Assembly: GCA_942159475.1 (NCBI GenBank)
Contig: OW804094.1
Location: forward strand, 8,067,555-8,131,554
Origin: Sthenelais limicola
Lineage: Eukaryota > Annelida > Polychaeta > Phyllodocida > Sigalionidae
Direction: 5' to 3'
DNA length: 64,000 nt
The notes below the pieces were generated by a model. The model was not told the origin of the DNA. It saw only the letters and a list, made by a program, of their open reading frames with translations, and did no database searches. The position numbers and the translations under genes are program-made. This document shows, piece after piece, positions 58,501 through 64,000 of the stretch; within the stretch, counting starts at the first letter, position 1, and every line of letters begins with the position of its first letter.

Positions 58501-61255
58501 TGTTTGTTATATATATGTATGAGTTTGATGGTCTGTAAGAAAATACTTAAAATAGATAGTAGGTTTCATGTCAAACTTGTTCCATTAGTTCTTCTGGTGT
58601 AAGTTAGTTGTAAGATAATAATGAAGGTAAACATTAGGACATCTAGTAAGTATTTCTATATTTTAAGTTTGATATTTTTATTTTTGAAAAAAGAATTAGC
58701 AATATACTACTAATAAATTAGCTAAATATACTACTCTAGACCTTAGAAACGCATGGATATATTTAATACACCATCTTAAAAATTGGTACATGTATTCATG
58801 TTATAAACAGCATTAAGCACTCGAAAATGAACACATTCCCACACGACACCTTACGAAAAAAAAAAGCACTGTGAACAATAGCAACTTTGCGACTTTAGAC
58901 CCATCACCAGCTCAACACATCTATCAAATTCTGTTAAATTAGAGTGAAAATGATAATACTAGATGCATCTGAGTGTATTCTGTATTGTATTCATTCAATA
59001 AATCTGTCTGGTTTTGTTGAACTTTATTTTGAACCTGAATTTTGCCTTAAATGTGGGTTATTTGAGAGGATTGGTGAAGGGGAATTGTACATTTTCTGAA
59101 AATCCTGACCCATATATACTAACTCACCTAGAGACATAGATCCCCAGTCCATATTCACTGCCACCTCTTACATTGAAGCCCAGGAACTGGTTCTCTTTAG
59201 TCAGAGACAGATGTATTCTCCTCTCAATGACTCCATCCACGAAGGACATGCCCGCTGGTACATGGAAGGTACCATGATCCTCATATGTCCCCTCCACCAT
59301 CCTCCCTTCATCTATATCATACCAGGAGGTCTTCTCTCGGGCAAACTTGAAGCCGGGTATCTTGCCTACCCGCTGGACGATGAGTTTTAACCTGGAGGTG
59401 CCTGTGAGCACCTTGATAGCACTGCTGGACGCGATGTTCTCAAACCTGATGGAGTTCACTTCAAGGATGTGGTCACCTGGTTCTATTCCTGCCCGGTCTG
59501 TTGGCGGGGAAAATTAACATTTAAACAGGATTATATATATAAAGATTTTTATTCCGAATTATTTGATCATACATATAATACTTTGCACATCATACATAGT
59601 CAATACAATAAAACAGGAATTGGGCATTAATAATCCTCTACCATGAGGTCTTCCAGACCGCCCAAAATAAAATAAATTAATTAAAGGTTGTAATGTATAG
59701 TAAATGTTTGTCCATAGTCCTTTCGTTATCATCCTTTTGCATAGTTCGTGTTTATTTAATACTTTCACTGTCGTCGGTGACGTTTGCTGACTTTTGTTAC
59801 GTTGACTTGTTAATATGTGACGATATTGTCCTTTATTTTGTGTCCATCATGTTAGATAGAGATCACGTCATCTCACTAAGATCCATTTTTGGATTTATGT
59901 ACATCCTTATGTACTTTTGTAGAATGTAATAGTAAATTATTACTAGTTCTTATTGATTCAGTCCAGACTAGGAATATTATTTTTACATATAACATTAAAC
60001 AGTATAACATGACATACGGTCAAGTTATTTAACCAAAATTACATGTACAAGAAATTAGCAATGCCTACTTTAAAGACTAGTAGGGCATCATACATTCACA
60101 ACTATGTCCTCAGATTAATCCTAAGTAACACCGTTCATACTAATGGGATTGACTGAAAAGTCAATAAGGACCCCCCTCCCTACAACATCGGTATATCGAT
60201 CCTAACTTTGACTGGGCTTTTACAAATCCCAGAATTTTCCCCCCAATACAATTTTCCCAAGCAATGGATTTCAAATTTCAGAGGAATTAGATTCTACTTC
60301 AGACTTAAGGAATGGATCAAATGCCAGATGATACTGGTGCTTTAAATACATTTTAAAATCCTTTCTCGCATTTGTCATCTGTATTTTTGGTTCAAGTCTG
60401 TTCCATAGAGTTGGAATACAATATAGGTATGACTTTCTGAATAACTCGTTATTTGGATGAGGGTAAAGTAGTTTCTTTCCCTCCGAAAGTCCCCGCAGTC
60501 GGACTTTCCTCCTGTCAACATTTACTATGTCTCTCGTCCGTAAGAAAGCTAAATCTAAAATATGGGTTTCTCTTCTTGTTTGAAGAGAAGTAATATTAAG
60601 CTTGTTATGTATATCTCTGGTCAACTTAAGAACTAAGCAAAAGGATTAATTACCTTTTTCAATCATTTATGGATTCCAAAGGCATGATGAGAAAGTTAAA
60701 GAATGGTCCTATCATATCAAGTATGAAGAAAAATTGCATTGAATTGAATAGAATAATGATACCTCTTTTTAAGATACCTCTTTTCTCTAATATTGCTGAC
60801 ATATGAACTACTTCTTATATAATGGTTAGTCTGGTTCGTCATAAGTTTATTACGCAAGCATGTTGATTCTTGGTTTCATAGGGATCTATATATGACCATT
60901 TAGTAATTTGTGTACTTTAAAACTGTTTAAAATGTATTGGAGTATTATTGTAGCATTGTTTATTACTGAAGACGATGTTATTATAAAGGACATATCAATT
61001 GATCTAGATGTATTACCAAAACCAAAAATATATAGTGGGTACTTTAAATTTGGCAAAATAGGAATTATTACTTTTGTGAAACTTTGTCTAAATACAATTT
61101 TCTAAATGAAGACTTACCTGCGGGTGAGTGTTGAATGATTTCACTAACGTATATACCCAGGCCGTGTTCTGATCCACCCCGCACACTGAAACCCAGGTTC
61201 TCATCAGGCTCACGTATCAGCATCAGTGTTCTGATGGGACCAGTCTCTTCTGCAC
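37450..61255 (-). CDS. PDZD7: PDZD7 orthologue, 15 exons, 5' end missing
   Basis: In vertebrates PDZD7 is a scaffold that organises the Usher type 2 complex (usherin, ADGRV1, whirlin) at stereocilia ankle links and the periciliary membrane. Here the joined exons give 1371 residues: PDZ1 with loop LGFSVRGGSEHGLGIYVS, PDZ2 with LGFNVRGGSEYGLGIYVS, a post-PDZ2 segment KYPAFKEIYAEYSWMDTLTG, a harmonin-homology domain (LLLNQDELLALNRHIKR onward), a long low-complexity linker, and PDZ3 with LGLSISGG. The domain order, the post-PDZ2 segment, the harmonin domain and PDZ3 resemble PDZD7 more than whirlin. All 14 introns are GT-AG and phases match, so the frame is intact. It is longer than human PDZD7 (about 1030 residues) because of the linkers, and it stops directly after PDZ3 without the vertebrate tail. 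Coding exons, right to left: 61118-61255, 59128-59497, 58338-58485, 57431-57515, 49636-49919, 48405-48831, 47741-47848, 45228-45311, 44648-44844, 43556-43647, 42235-42362, 41419-41731, 39433-40940, 38718-38818, 37450-37584. The start codon was not found. Confidence 0.93.
38718..38818 (-). CDS. PDZD7: PDZD7 exon: first half of PDZ3
   Basis: Encodes GLSISGGRDSRSQPEIKIKD then VFPGGAAADAGTLK. LGLSISGG is the carboxylate-binding loop and IFPGGAA-type sequence is typical of PDZD7 PDZ3. Acceptor TTAACAG|GCCT, donor TTAAAG|GTAAACT, exit phase 0. Confidence 0.94.
39433..40940 (-). CDS. PDZD7: PDZD7 large exon: 503-residue disordered region
   Basis: By far the largest exon. It is dominated by Ser, Pro, Asn and Asp: a Ser-rich start, a proline tract (VFVPPPPPSDPPPPGEGEEE) followed by acidic EDIGDWDEWLTED, an Asn run (SFQNNNNNGISQNND), and a basic patch (SLRDTLRNRRKSADRPKLGL). 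It ends with TLVLLKKTKASL, the first strand of PDZ3. The proline segment is analogous in position to the proline-rich regions of whirlin and PDZD7. Acceptor TTCCAG|GTCT, donor CTCTAG|GTAATTT, phase 2 in and 1 out. Confidence 0.92.
41419..41731 (-). CDS. PDZD7: PDZD7 exon: charged helical linker
   Basis: About 104 residues after the HHD. A long Lys/Arg/Glu-rich stretch (HRVKEKTAETLLREEKDNRV, KLARMAQEKRQSLSDELAF) is likely helical or coiled. It is followed by a Ser-rich tail (TGDSSSSKSPSVSNQVSP). Entered with two bases, exits in phase 2 at CCCAG|GTCAGAA. Confidence 0.85.
41790..41895. mobile_element. MITE-A end fragment in PDZD7 intron
   Basis: Only the right end (ATTTTGCGACTTGTCACTTA, then AACACATCACA). 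It lies about 60 bp upstream of the acceptor of exon 41419-41731. Confidence 0.6.
41960..42182. repeat. Dispersed repeat, copy 2, with 39-bp palindrome
   Basis: At 41974-42013 GAATATTGCACGAGTTGC is followed by GTA and an almost exact complement GCAACGAGTGCAATATTC. PDZD7 intron, 50 bp from exon 42235-42362. Confidence 0.7.
42235..42362 (-). CDS. PDZD7: PDZD7 exon: end of harmonin-homology domain
   Basis: Encodes GSIRPGDVAGFDTMVTKQDV, the last HHD helix (I-x-P-x-D-x-x-x-FD-x-MV), followed by a helical NMYEELTEPAAVVRAEVSNG. Acceptor GGCTAG|GGGT, donor GAGAAG|GTATGCT, exit phase 1. Confidence 0.92.
42632..42978. mobile_element. MITE-C in PDZD7 intron
   Basis: Left AATAAGGGATTTGCATGGCC; right ACATGCAAGTCCCCTATA. 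Runs directly into the 22-bp minisatellite. Confidence 0.8.
42977..43399. repeat. 22-bp minisatellite, about 19 copies
   Basis: The unit is GGGAGGTTCAGCAAGTCTAA plus TA, virtually identical in every copy, ending at a changed copy (TCGAGGTTCAGTATGTCTAA). In the PDZD7 intron between exons 43556-43647 and 42235-42362. Confidence 0.97.
43485..43545. mobile_element. MITE-C end fragment
   Basis: TTCAACAGAATCCATCCCAT and GTGGCAGTGCAAATCCCCTA. Lies between the minisatellite and exon 43556-43647. Confidence 0.65.
43556..43647 (-). CDS. PDZD7: PDZD7 exon: harmonin-homology domain, middle
   Basis: Encodes YESGGSLESMMKPLNAILDT then PEKRQLFTEIR, a close match by eye to the PDZD7 HHD pattern (gly-gly-x-x-E/D..., L-A/N-x-L-D-x-P-E-K). 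Exits in phase 2. A MITE-C fragment ends about 11 bp into the downstream intron. Confidence 0.93.
44648..44844 (-). CDS. PDZD7: PDZD7 exon: start of harmonin-homology domain
   Basis: A Gly/Gln/His-rich lead (HGAGHQQQHASLHMLQQHA) runs into RLLLNQDELLALNRHIKR, the first helices of the harmonin-homology domain (HHD), a small helical fold used for protein contacts in harmonin, whirlin and PDZD7. Exits in phase 0 at AAACGG|GTAGGTG. Confidence 0.9.
44940..45050. repeat. Short repeat with hairpin, shared with 22716-22760
   Basis: TATTCACCTAAACCCGTACG matches 22728-22747 with one change. Just after it AATCCCTAA and TTAGGGATT form a hairpin. PDZD7 intron. Confidence 0.5.
45228..45311 (-). CDS. PDZD7: PDZD7 exon: short Pro/Thr linker
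   Basis: Encodes VPLPKTKTRQPLSNLGFTQV and then GSQPPTAS. The exon fits by phase (1 in, 1 out) and by splice sites CTTAG|TTCCC and CTTCAG|GTAGGAA. There is no recognisable domain, so support is mainly syntactic. Confidence 0.72.
46366..46462. repeat. Dispersed repeat, copy 1
   Basis: CTCTGCCTATGGCAT, GTGCTTATGTGGACAAATCT and TCGTTCCATTCTCTCTAT match 48109-48207. PDZD7 intron. Confidence 0.7.
47741..47848 (-). CDS. PDZD7: PDZD7 exon: short basic segment
   Basis: 36 residues, beginning DINPRQFEDIELNVKKSRTF and then REMLFGTKARVKSKGQ. The KKSRTFREMLFGTK portion resembles the conserved Lys/Arg-Ser-Lys-Thr...LFF motif in the vertebrate PDZD7 linker, judged by eye. Acceptor CTTCAG|ATAT, donor GGCAAG|GTACGTA, phases 1 in and 1 out. 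Confidence 0.85.
48109..48207. repeat. Dispersed repeat, copy 2
   Basis: CTCTGCCTATGGCAT, GTGCTTATGTGGACGAATCT and CATTCCATTCTCTCTATG. Preceded by a short AACT tandem run. Confidence 0.7.
48405..48831 (-). CDS. PDZD7: PDZD7 exon: acidic/Ser linker ending in basic helix
   Basis: 142 residues. The N-terminal part is rich in Asp/Ser/Pro. A glycine run (SSGGGGGKDKDSKSGS) is followed by a Ser/Lys stretch (LLSSKKKNSAP) and a predicted charged helix (MPDDRKKQHKAERERIQSLR). Acceptor TTGAAG|GTGC, donor CTGGAG|GTGAATT, exit phase 1. Confidence 0.85.
48924..49265. mobile_element. MITE-C in PDZD7 intron
   Basis: AATAGGGGATGTAAACTTCA left; AAAATGGCAGCTATGCAAAT and CACCTATT right. Confidence 0.8.
49636..49919 (-). 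CDS. PDZD7: PDZD7 exon: acidic linker with glycine run
   Basis: Entered with two bases, exits in phase 0 at GAACAG|GTAATTGC. Encodes a low-complexity linker with many Asp residues (SLLQDLDDLDRGV) followed by a nine-glycine run and RGAIGRVMTEEQ. No domain is recognisable. It belongs here because of its phase, splice sites and position between PDZ2 and the harmonin-homology domain. Confidence 0.82.
50610..51412. repeat. 36-bp minisatellite, 22 copies
   Basis: The unit is GATAGACAGGGAGCATTGAG with TTTATATAGATATTTCT. Variant heads (GACAGACAG, GATACACAG, GATACAAAG and a shorter GACAGGGGGC) recur in blocks. In the 7.5-kb PDZD7 intron. Confidence 0.95.
51994..52466. mobile_element. Long-TIR element with internal duplication
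   Basis: The ends form an imperfect inverted repeat of about 75 bp: TATACTCTGTTCAATAAGTA left, TCCTTATTGAATAGAGTATA right, continuing through TTGACACAGG and AAGTGGGGGA. The inside contains an 85-bp direct duplication (about 52160-52245 and 52305-52390, CTGGTTATAATGGCCCTGTT). PDZD7 intron. Confidence 0.65.
52926..53030. repeat. 20-bp tandem repeat, 5 copies
   Basis: The unit AATTTCAGCTATTTAGCCCC is repeated exactly five times. PDZD7 intron. Confidence 0.95.
53864..54313. repeat. 270-bp period duplication
   Basis: TTTGCACTATGTTC, CAATTGCAATTAATTCTA and GGAGTTACCCTAGTAAAAAA appear in order in both 53864-54060 and 54134-54313. A MITE-A follows. Confidence 0.8.
54316..54590. mobile_element. MITE-A, one end missing
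   Basis: Left end TGTGATCAGTTTCAGGAAAA, then the ACCATAATTGAAAGGATGAC core. The far end is lost. Lies in the 7.5-kb PDZD7 intron. Confidence 0.7.
55330..56005. repeat. Dispersed repeat shared with 61926-62165
   Basis: Shared blocks are GGGACCTGGGGTTTGTAGTT, TTTTTCAACTTTTACTTTGT and AAGGCCATTTAATGGATTCT. A further block (AATCGGAAACACACCTATTT) also occurs near 1020 and 17428. PDZD7 intron. Confidence 0.65.
56413..56558. mobile_element. Foldback hairpin of about 145 bp
   Basis: Arms of about 55 bp pair almost completely: GAATGTGGTATTCGGGACAC left and GTGTCCCTTGTACCACATTC right, with AAACAAACAT / ATGTTTGTTT near the loop. The loop is about 34 bp. Probably a tiny foldback MITE; transcribed, it would form a long hairpin. 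Confidence 0.6.
56986..57272. mobile_element. TIR element rich in ACTTGCCCA
   Basis: 287 bp with ends CAGGGCTCGAAAAAAA and TTTTTTTAGCCCTG and a 5-bp duplication CTACG on both sides (56981-56985, 57273-57277). It contains about six ACTTGCCCA or complement motifs. PDZD7 intron. Confidence 0.65.
57431..57515 (-). CDS. PDZD7: PDZD7 exon: conserved post-PDZ2 segment
   Basis: A 28-residue exon, DVGKYPAFKEIYAEYSWMDT followed by LTGGVTRS. This Tyr/Pro-rich stretch directly after PDZ2 is a strong PDZD7 marker and is less similar in whirlin. Acceptor CTTACAG|GACG, donor TCAC|GTAAGTTT, exit phase 1. The following intron is 7.5 kb and packed with repeats. Confidence 0.92.
58034..58272. mobile_element. 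MITE-B in PDZD7 intron
   Basis: Both ends present, 239 bp. Ends about 65 bp from the donor of exon 58338-58485. Confidence 0.83.
58338..58485 (-). CDS. PDZD7: PDZD7 exon: second half of PDZ2
   Basis: Encodes VDPGGIAEQFGLKIGDQIMS, then VNGQSFERISHSDAVDVLRA, then HKTLVMTVW. These are the GLKIGDQI turn, the alpha-B helix with its ligand-contacting histidine region and the final strand of a PDZ domain. Exits in phase 0 at GTTTGG|GTAAGGC. Confidence 0.95.
58620..58898. mobile_element. MITE-A remnant fused to MITE-B
   Basis: Core and one degenerate end (AACTTTGCGACTTTAGACCC) run straight into MITE-B sequence. PDZD7 intron. Confidence 0.55.
58899..59111. mobile_element. MITE-B, left end lost
   Basis: The right half is intact (GTGGGTTATTTGAGAGGATT, TTTTCTGAAAATCCTGACCC). 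Ends 16 bp from the donor of exon 59128-59497. Confidence 0.72.
59128..59497 (-). CDS. PDZD7: PDZD7 exon: end of PDZ1, linker, start of PDZ2
   Basis: Continues PDZ1 (DRAGIEPGDHILEVNSIRFE, helix ASSSAIKVLTGTSRLKLIVQ), then the inter-PDZ linker with KIPGFKFAREKTSWYDIDEG, then PDZ2 up to FLGFNVRGGSEYGLGIYVS. The linker is a PDZD7/whirlin signature. The donor is CTCTAG|GTGAGTTAG. A MITE-B remnant ends about 16 bp into the following intron. Confidence 0.95.
59530..60624 (-). mobile_element. 5'-truncated LINE: ORF end and 3' UTR
   Basis: An open stretch at 60271-60624 reads like the C-terminal end of a non-LTR reverse transcriptase protein: LHELHN-like start (IHNKLNITSLQTRRETHILD), then KSYLYCIPTLWNRLEPKIQM and FKMYLKHQYH. 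The WN.L pattern in this position is typical of CR1/Jockey-type elements. It is followed by about 0.7 kb of 3' UTR ending TTCGGAATAAAAATC and a TA-rich tail near 59535. The copy is dead: no catalytic domain remains. It lies in the PDZ1 intron of PDZD7. Confidence 0.65.
61118..61255 (-). CDS. PDZD7: PDZD7 exon: first half of PDZ1
   Basis: Encodes a strand leading into IRTLMLIREPDENLGFSVRG and then GGSEHGLGIYVS. LGFSVRGG is the PDZ carboxylate-binding loop. The exon is entered with two bases of a split codon and leaves in phase 1. The donor CCCGCAG|GTAAGTC is strong; the acceptor AACAG|GTGC has a weak pyrimidine tract. This is the most 5' exon recognised. Confidence 0.9.
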
Positions 61256-61695
61256 CTGTTCATAAATTAAAAATTTTGATTTATATTAGTGTAAGAAAGC
61301 TACCTTACTTAGCTACCTTAATTAACCCAGAGACTTAATTAGCTACCTTAATCGGCTCAGAGATAATGGCTCCACTTTACCTAATTTCTATTAATTGAAC
61401 ATGATTTATTATGAAATGCTACATGCTTAATGGCCATTTTACTATGTTATGAGGCTTAGACATATATCACTAATCAGGTACCATAACATGAGGCTTCCAT
61501 CTATAGGATTGAAAGTATCAGCGCTAAATAAAATACTAAAATCAAATTGATGTGAGGAGTTTTCAGTTGAGCTGCCTCCAACTTAATTACAAATTGATAT
61601 TTTTAAAAAGTTTATGGACATTCATGATATCTGAGCATGGCAAAATACAGTGTTCCCTACATTCAGGACCATATTGTTGAGGCATCTGCAGATAG

Positions 61696-61925
61696 CCCAT
61701 TTCAGGCCCATTTCAGTGATTTCCCCGTCCCATTTCAGTGATTTCCCCGGCCCATTTCAGTGAGTTCCCCGTCCCATTTCAGTGAGTTCCCCGGCCCATT
61801 TCAGTGATTTCCCCGACCCATTTCAGTGATTTCCCCGGCCCATTTCAGTGATTTCCCCAGCCCATTTCAGTGATTTTCCAGGCCCATTTCAGTGATTTTC
61901 CAGGCCCACTTAAGTGATTTTTCAG
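61696..61925. repeat. 22-bp minisatellite, about 10 copies
   Basis: The unit is CCCATTTCAGTGATTTCCCC plus GG, drifting to GATTTTCCAGG at the right. Upstream of the first recognised PDZD7 exon. Confidence 0.93.
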
Positions 61926-62165
61926 AGCCCTAATTACGGGACCAGGGAGTTGTAGTTGTTGTTGTTCATAGAACAATGATGTATTTAACAATTTTTATAT
62001 TCAGATTGTATCATGTCAATAACTGTTTTTCAACTTTTACTTTGTGTGAGTCATTTATTGTAAGGTGTAAGAGGGGCCAGTCAGTACACTTTAGTGTCCA
62101 GAAAAAAACAGAAACTTCGCAAATTTCAAGGCCATTTAATAGATTCTAACAGAATTCAAAATATA
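61926..62165. repeat. Dispersed repeat shared with 55330-56005
   Basis: GGGACCAGGGAGTTGTAGTT, GTTTTTCAACTTTTACTTTG and AAGGCCATTTAATAGATTCT match the other copy. The minisatellite at 61696 abuts it. Confidence 0.65.
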
Positions 62166-62864
62166 ATATTAATAATCATTTATTGCACACCAACATGTAT
62201 CGAATATATCATTAAACCTTAATCTTACAACATTAGCAATAATAAATCCTGCATCCTTATCATAAATATGTTTGAATAAAGTCTGAACTAAAGTCACCTA
62301 TAAACAATATTGGAAATTATCTTATCATTGTAGAAGGATTCATCCCATTTATGTATGATTATTTGATTACTGAATAAAAATTCTTATATATATTATACTC
62401 AGAAAGTCTCCTTTTTACTTAAATACAATGTAATCTAACCTTTTACTTCAACACCAAGGATATAGTGATCCACATTGATAAGGCCTTAATTAATGGAACC
62501 ATTTGAAGGCTGAGGTACAGGGTTCAAATAGTCCTAAACATTTTACAGAAAATGATTTCTATCAGGACCGATTATAATTTTTTATAATCCCCCCCCCCAT
62601 TCCCCCAAAAGTATTTATTACCTGACTACACACTGTTGATTTGATAAATTTGTCAATTTGACTATTAGCACAAAGCTCAAAAACCTAAAAATTTAATTAA
62701 GGGAAATATCTTCTTTTAAAGTATGTGAAATTCCTGAAAATAGATGTTTACGTTATCAGTGTTATCAATAGCAATTTAACATTTTTATTTTATTTTTGGC
62801 ATTACAGTGTCTATGCAATATCTTGCTTAGTATGTACACGATTTATTATAAACAAATGCTATAA

Positions 62865-63097
62865 GGGACAGATTTTCAGAAAATGTACAACTCACTTCCA
62901 CCAATCCTCTCAAATAACCCACATTTAAGACAAAAGTGAGCTTCAAAATACAGTTTAACATAACAGAACTGATACTTTGAATAAATGCGACACCAAATAT
63001 ACTCAGATATACCCGGTATTCTTCATTTTCCAGCCTAATTTAGGAGAATTTCCTATGTGTAGAACTGCAAATTGTACATTTTCTGAAAATCTGACCC
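62865..63097. mobile_element. MITE-B
   Basis: GGGACAGATTTTCAGAAAAT left; TTTTCTGAAAATCTGACCC right. Confidence 0.82.
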
Positions 63098-63378
63098 ATA
63101 AGGGCCACCTTTGTGTCGTCGATGCAACAGGTGCATTGTTACCCTTATGTGTAGAACAATGTGTCCGGTAGGGCTTGAAGCCCTCCCTATGTAGTAGGGA
63201 GATTAGACCCACCGATTGTATCAATATTATCCCATGAATAAAAGTATCAACAACAACAAAAAGATTCTATAAAGGTCAAAACTATTGTTGGCAATAAATA
63301 ATGGGTTGACAGCTGAGGTCATGTCAAATGTGAACATTGGGAGTATTGGAATTAAGGTAATAATCCATTAACACAAAT

Positions 63379-63762
63379 GTTATGTGTTTCAGGAAAATGA
63401 GTCACAAGTCGCAAAATTGGTATTTTTCAAAGTGTTTTTTTACAAGATCTCTTTATTGCAATGTTCTTATTTCAAGAGGATATAGCACTTATAGTCATAT
63501 AAATCCATGTAACAAATTTCGGGACATTGTATTAAATACATCCTTGCGTTTTGAGGGCTTTTGTATGGAGTATATTTAGTTACTTTATATTTCAAACGTT
63601 TTTTCAAAACTAAATGTATCAAACTTAAAATATAGAAATCCTTATTAGGTGTCCTAGTGTTTACTATCATTGGAATCGGCTTAATCTCCTCTTTTCAAAT
63701 ATGATGATATCTCAAAATCTATATTTTGCGACTTATGACTCATTTTCCTGAAACGGATCACA
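63379..63762. mobile_element. MITE-A, nearly complete
   Basis: Left GTTTCAGGAAAATGAGTCAC; right TTTTCCTGAAACGGATCACA. Confidence 0.8.
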
Positions 63763-64000
63763 AATATTTAAATTTAAGGTCAAGCATTTATAACTATGTG
63801 AATGTTGAGTAATATTAATGCACCACTTGCTCCACCCATGTTATCAAGGCAGTTTACCGGCTGCTGCTGCATTATATTGCATTATATTTCCAGCCGTGGT
63901 TGTTACATTATATAACAGCACAACCCGCAATTATCACGCAATGTGAGCTTTTACAAAGCCACCTTAGAGGGCGGGCAATAACATAGAGGAGTCAGATCAT

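Larger units (their letters stand above)
62170..64000. other. Upstream of first recognised PDZD7 exon
   Basis: MITE-B 62865, a LINE-tail-like segment (GAATAAAAGTATCAACAACA) near 63236 and MITE-A 63379. The N-terminal PDZD7 exon was sought on the minus strand and not found. Confidence 0.4.

Noticed and set aside
61118..61255. Whirlin as the identity of the large gene
   Set aside because: No first harmonin-homology domain was found before PDZ1. The post-PDZ2 segment and PDZ3 resemble PDZD7 more. An unseen upstream exon could still change this.

Overview
This is animal nuclear DNA: about one third G+C, genes in pieces with GT-AG introns, and very dense in short inverted-repeat transposons. The repeat-rich, AT-rich texture and a long invertebrate-type PDZD7 suggest a marine invertebrate (echinoderm, hemichordate or mollusc-like). 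Nothing in the window fixes the phylum. No bacterial, viral or organellar features were seen.

The right half (37450-61255, minus strand) holds one well-supported gene: a PDZD7 orthologue (Usher type 2/ankle-link scaffold, sister to whirlin). Fifteen coding exons were traced by hand. Every junction is GT-AG, and reading phase carries through all of them from inside PDZ1 to the stop, giving 1371 residues: PDZ1, PDZ2, acidic and Ser-rich linkers, harmonin-homology domain, a 503-residue Ser/Pro/Asn-rich exon, PDZ3. The N-terminal exon(s) lie beyond the right part of the window or were not recognised.

The left end (2768-12727, minus strand) holds the first three coding exons of a Rolling stone-like multi-pass membrane protein. 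The rest of that gene lies off the left edge. Between the two genes, 24777-30091 (minus strand) contains two phase-compatible exons of an unrecognised protein with a signal peptide and a Thr/Ser/Pro tract. Weaker candidate exons lie at 19470-21765 and 36840-37118.

Most of the remainder is mobile DNA. MITE-A (about 0.4 kb, TIR beginning TGTGATGTGTTTCAGG) has about 16 copies. MITE-B (about 235 bp, TIR GGGTCAGATTTTCAG) has 16 copies. MITE-C (about 350 bp, TIR AATAGGGGATTTGCAT) has 7 copies or fragments. Smaller families, a LINE 3' fragment, foldback elements and several minisatellites are also present. Three observations stand out: a 15-bp motif (TAATGCTACGAAACG) kept unchanged in eight places across 1.5 kb of otherwise diverged sequence; a 2.8-kb element cleanly inserted in a MITE-A copy with a 5-bp target duplication; and MITE ends repeatedly lying 5-20 bp from splice sites. 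All positions and homologies come from reading the sequence; no database search was possible.
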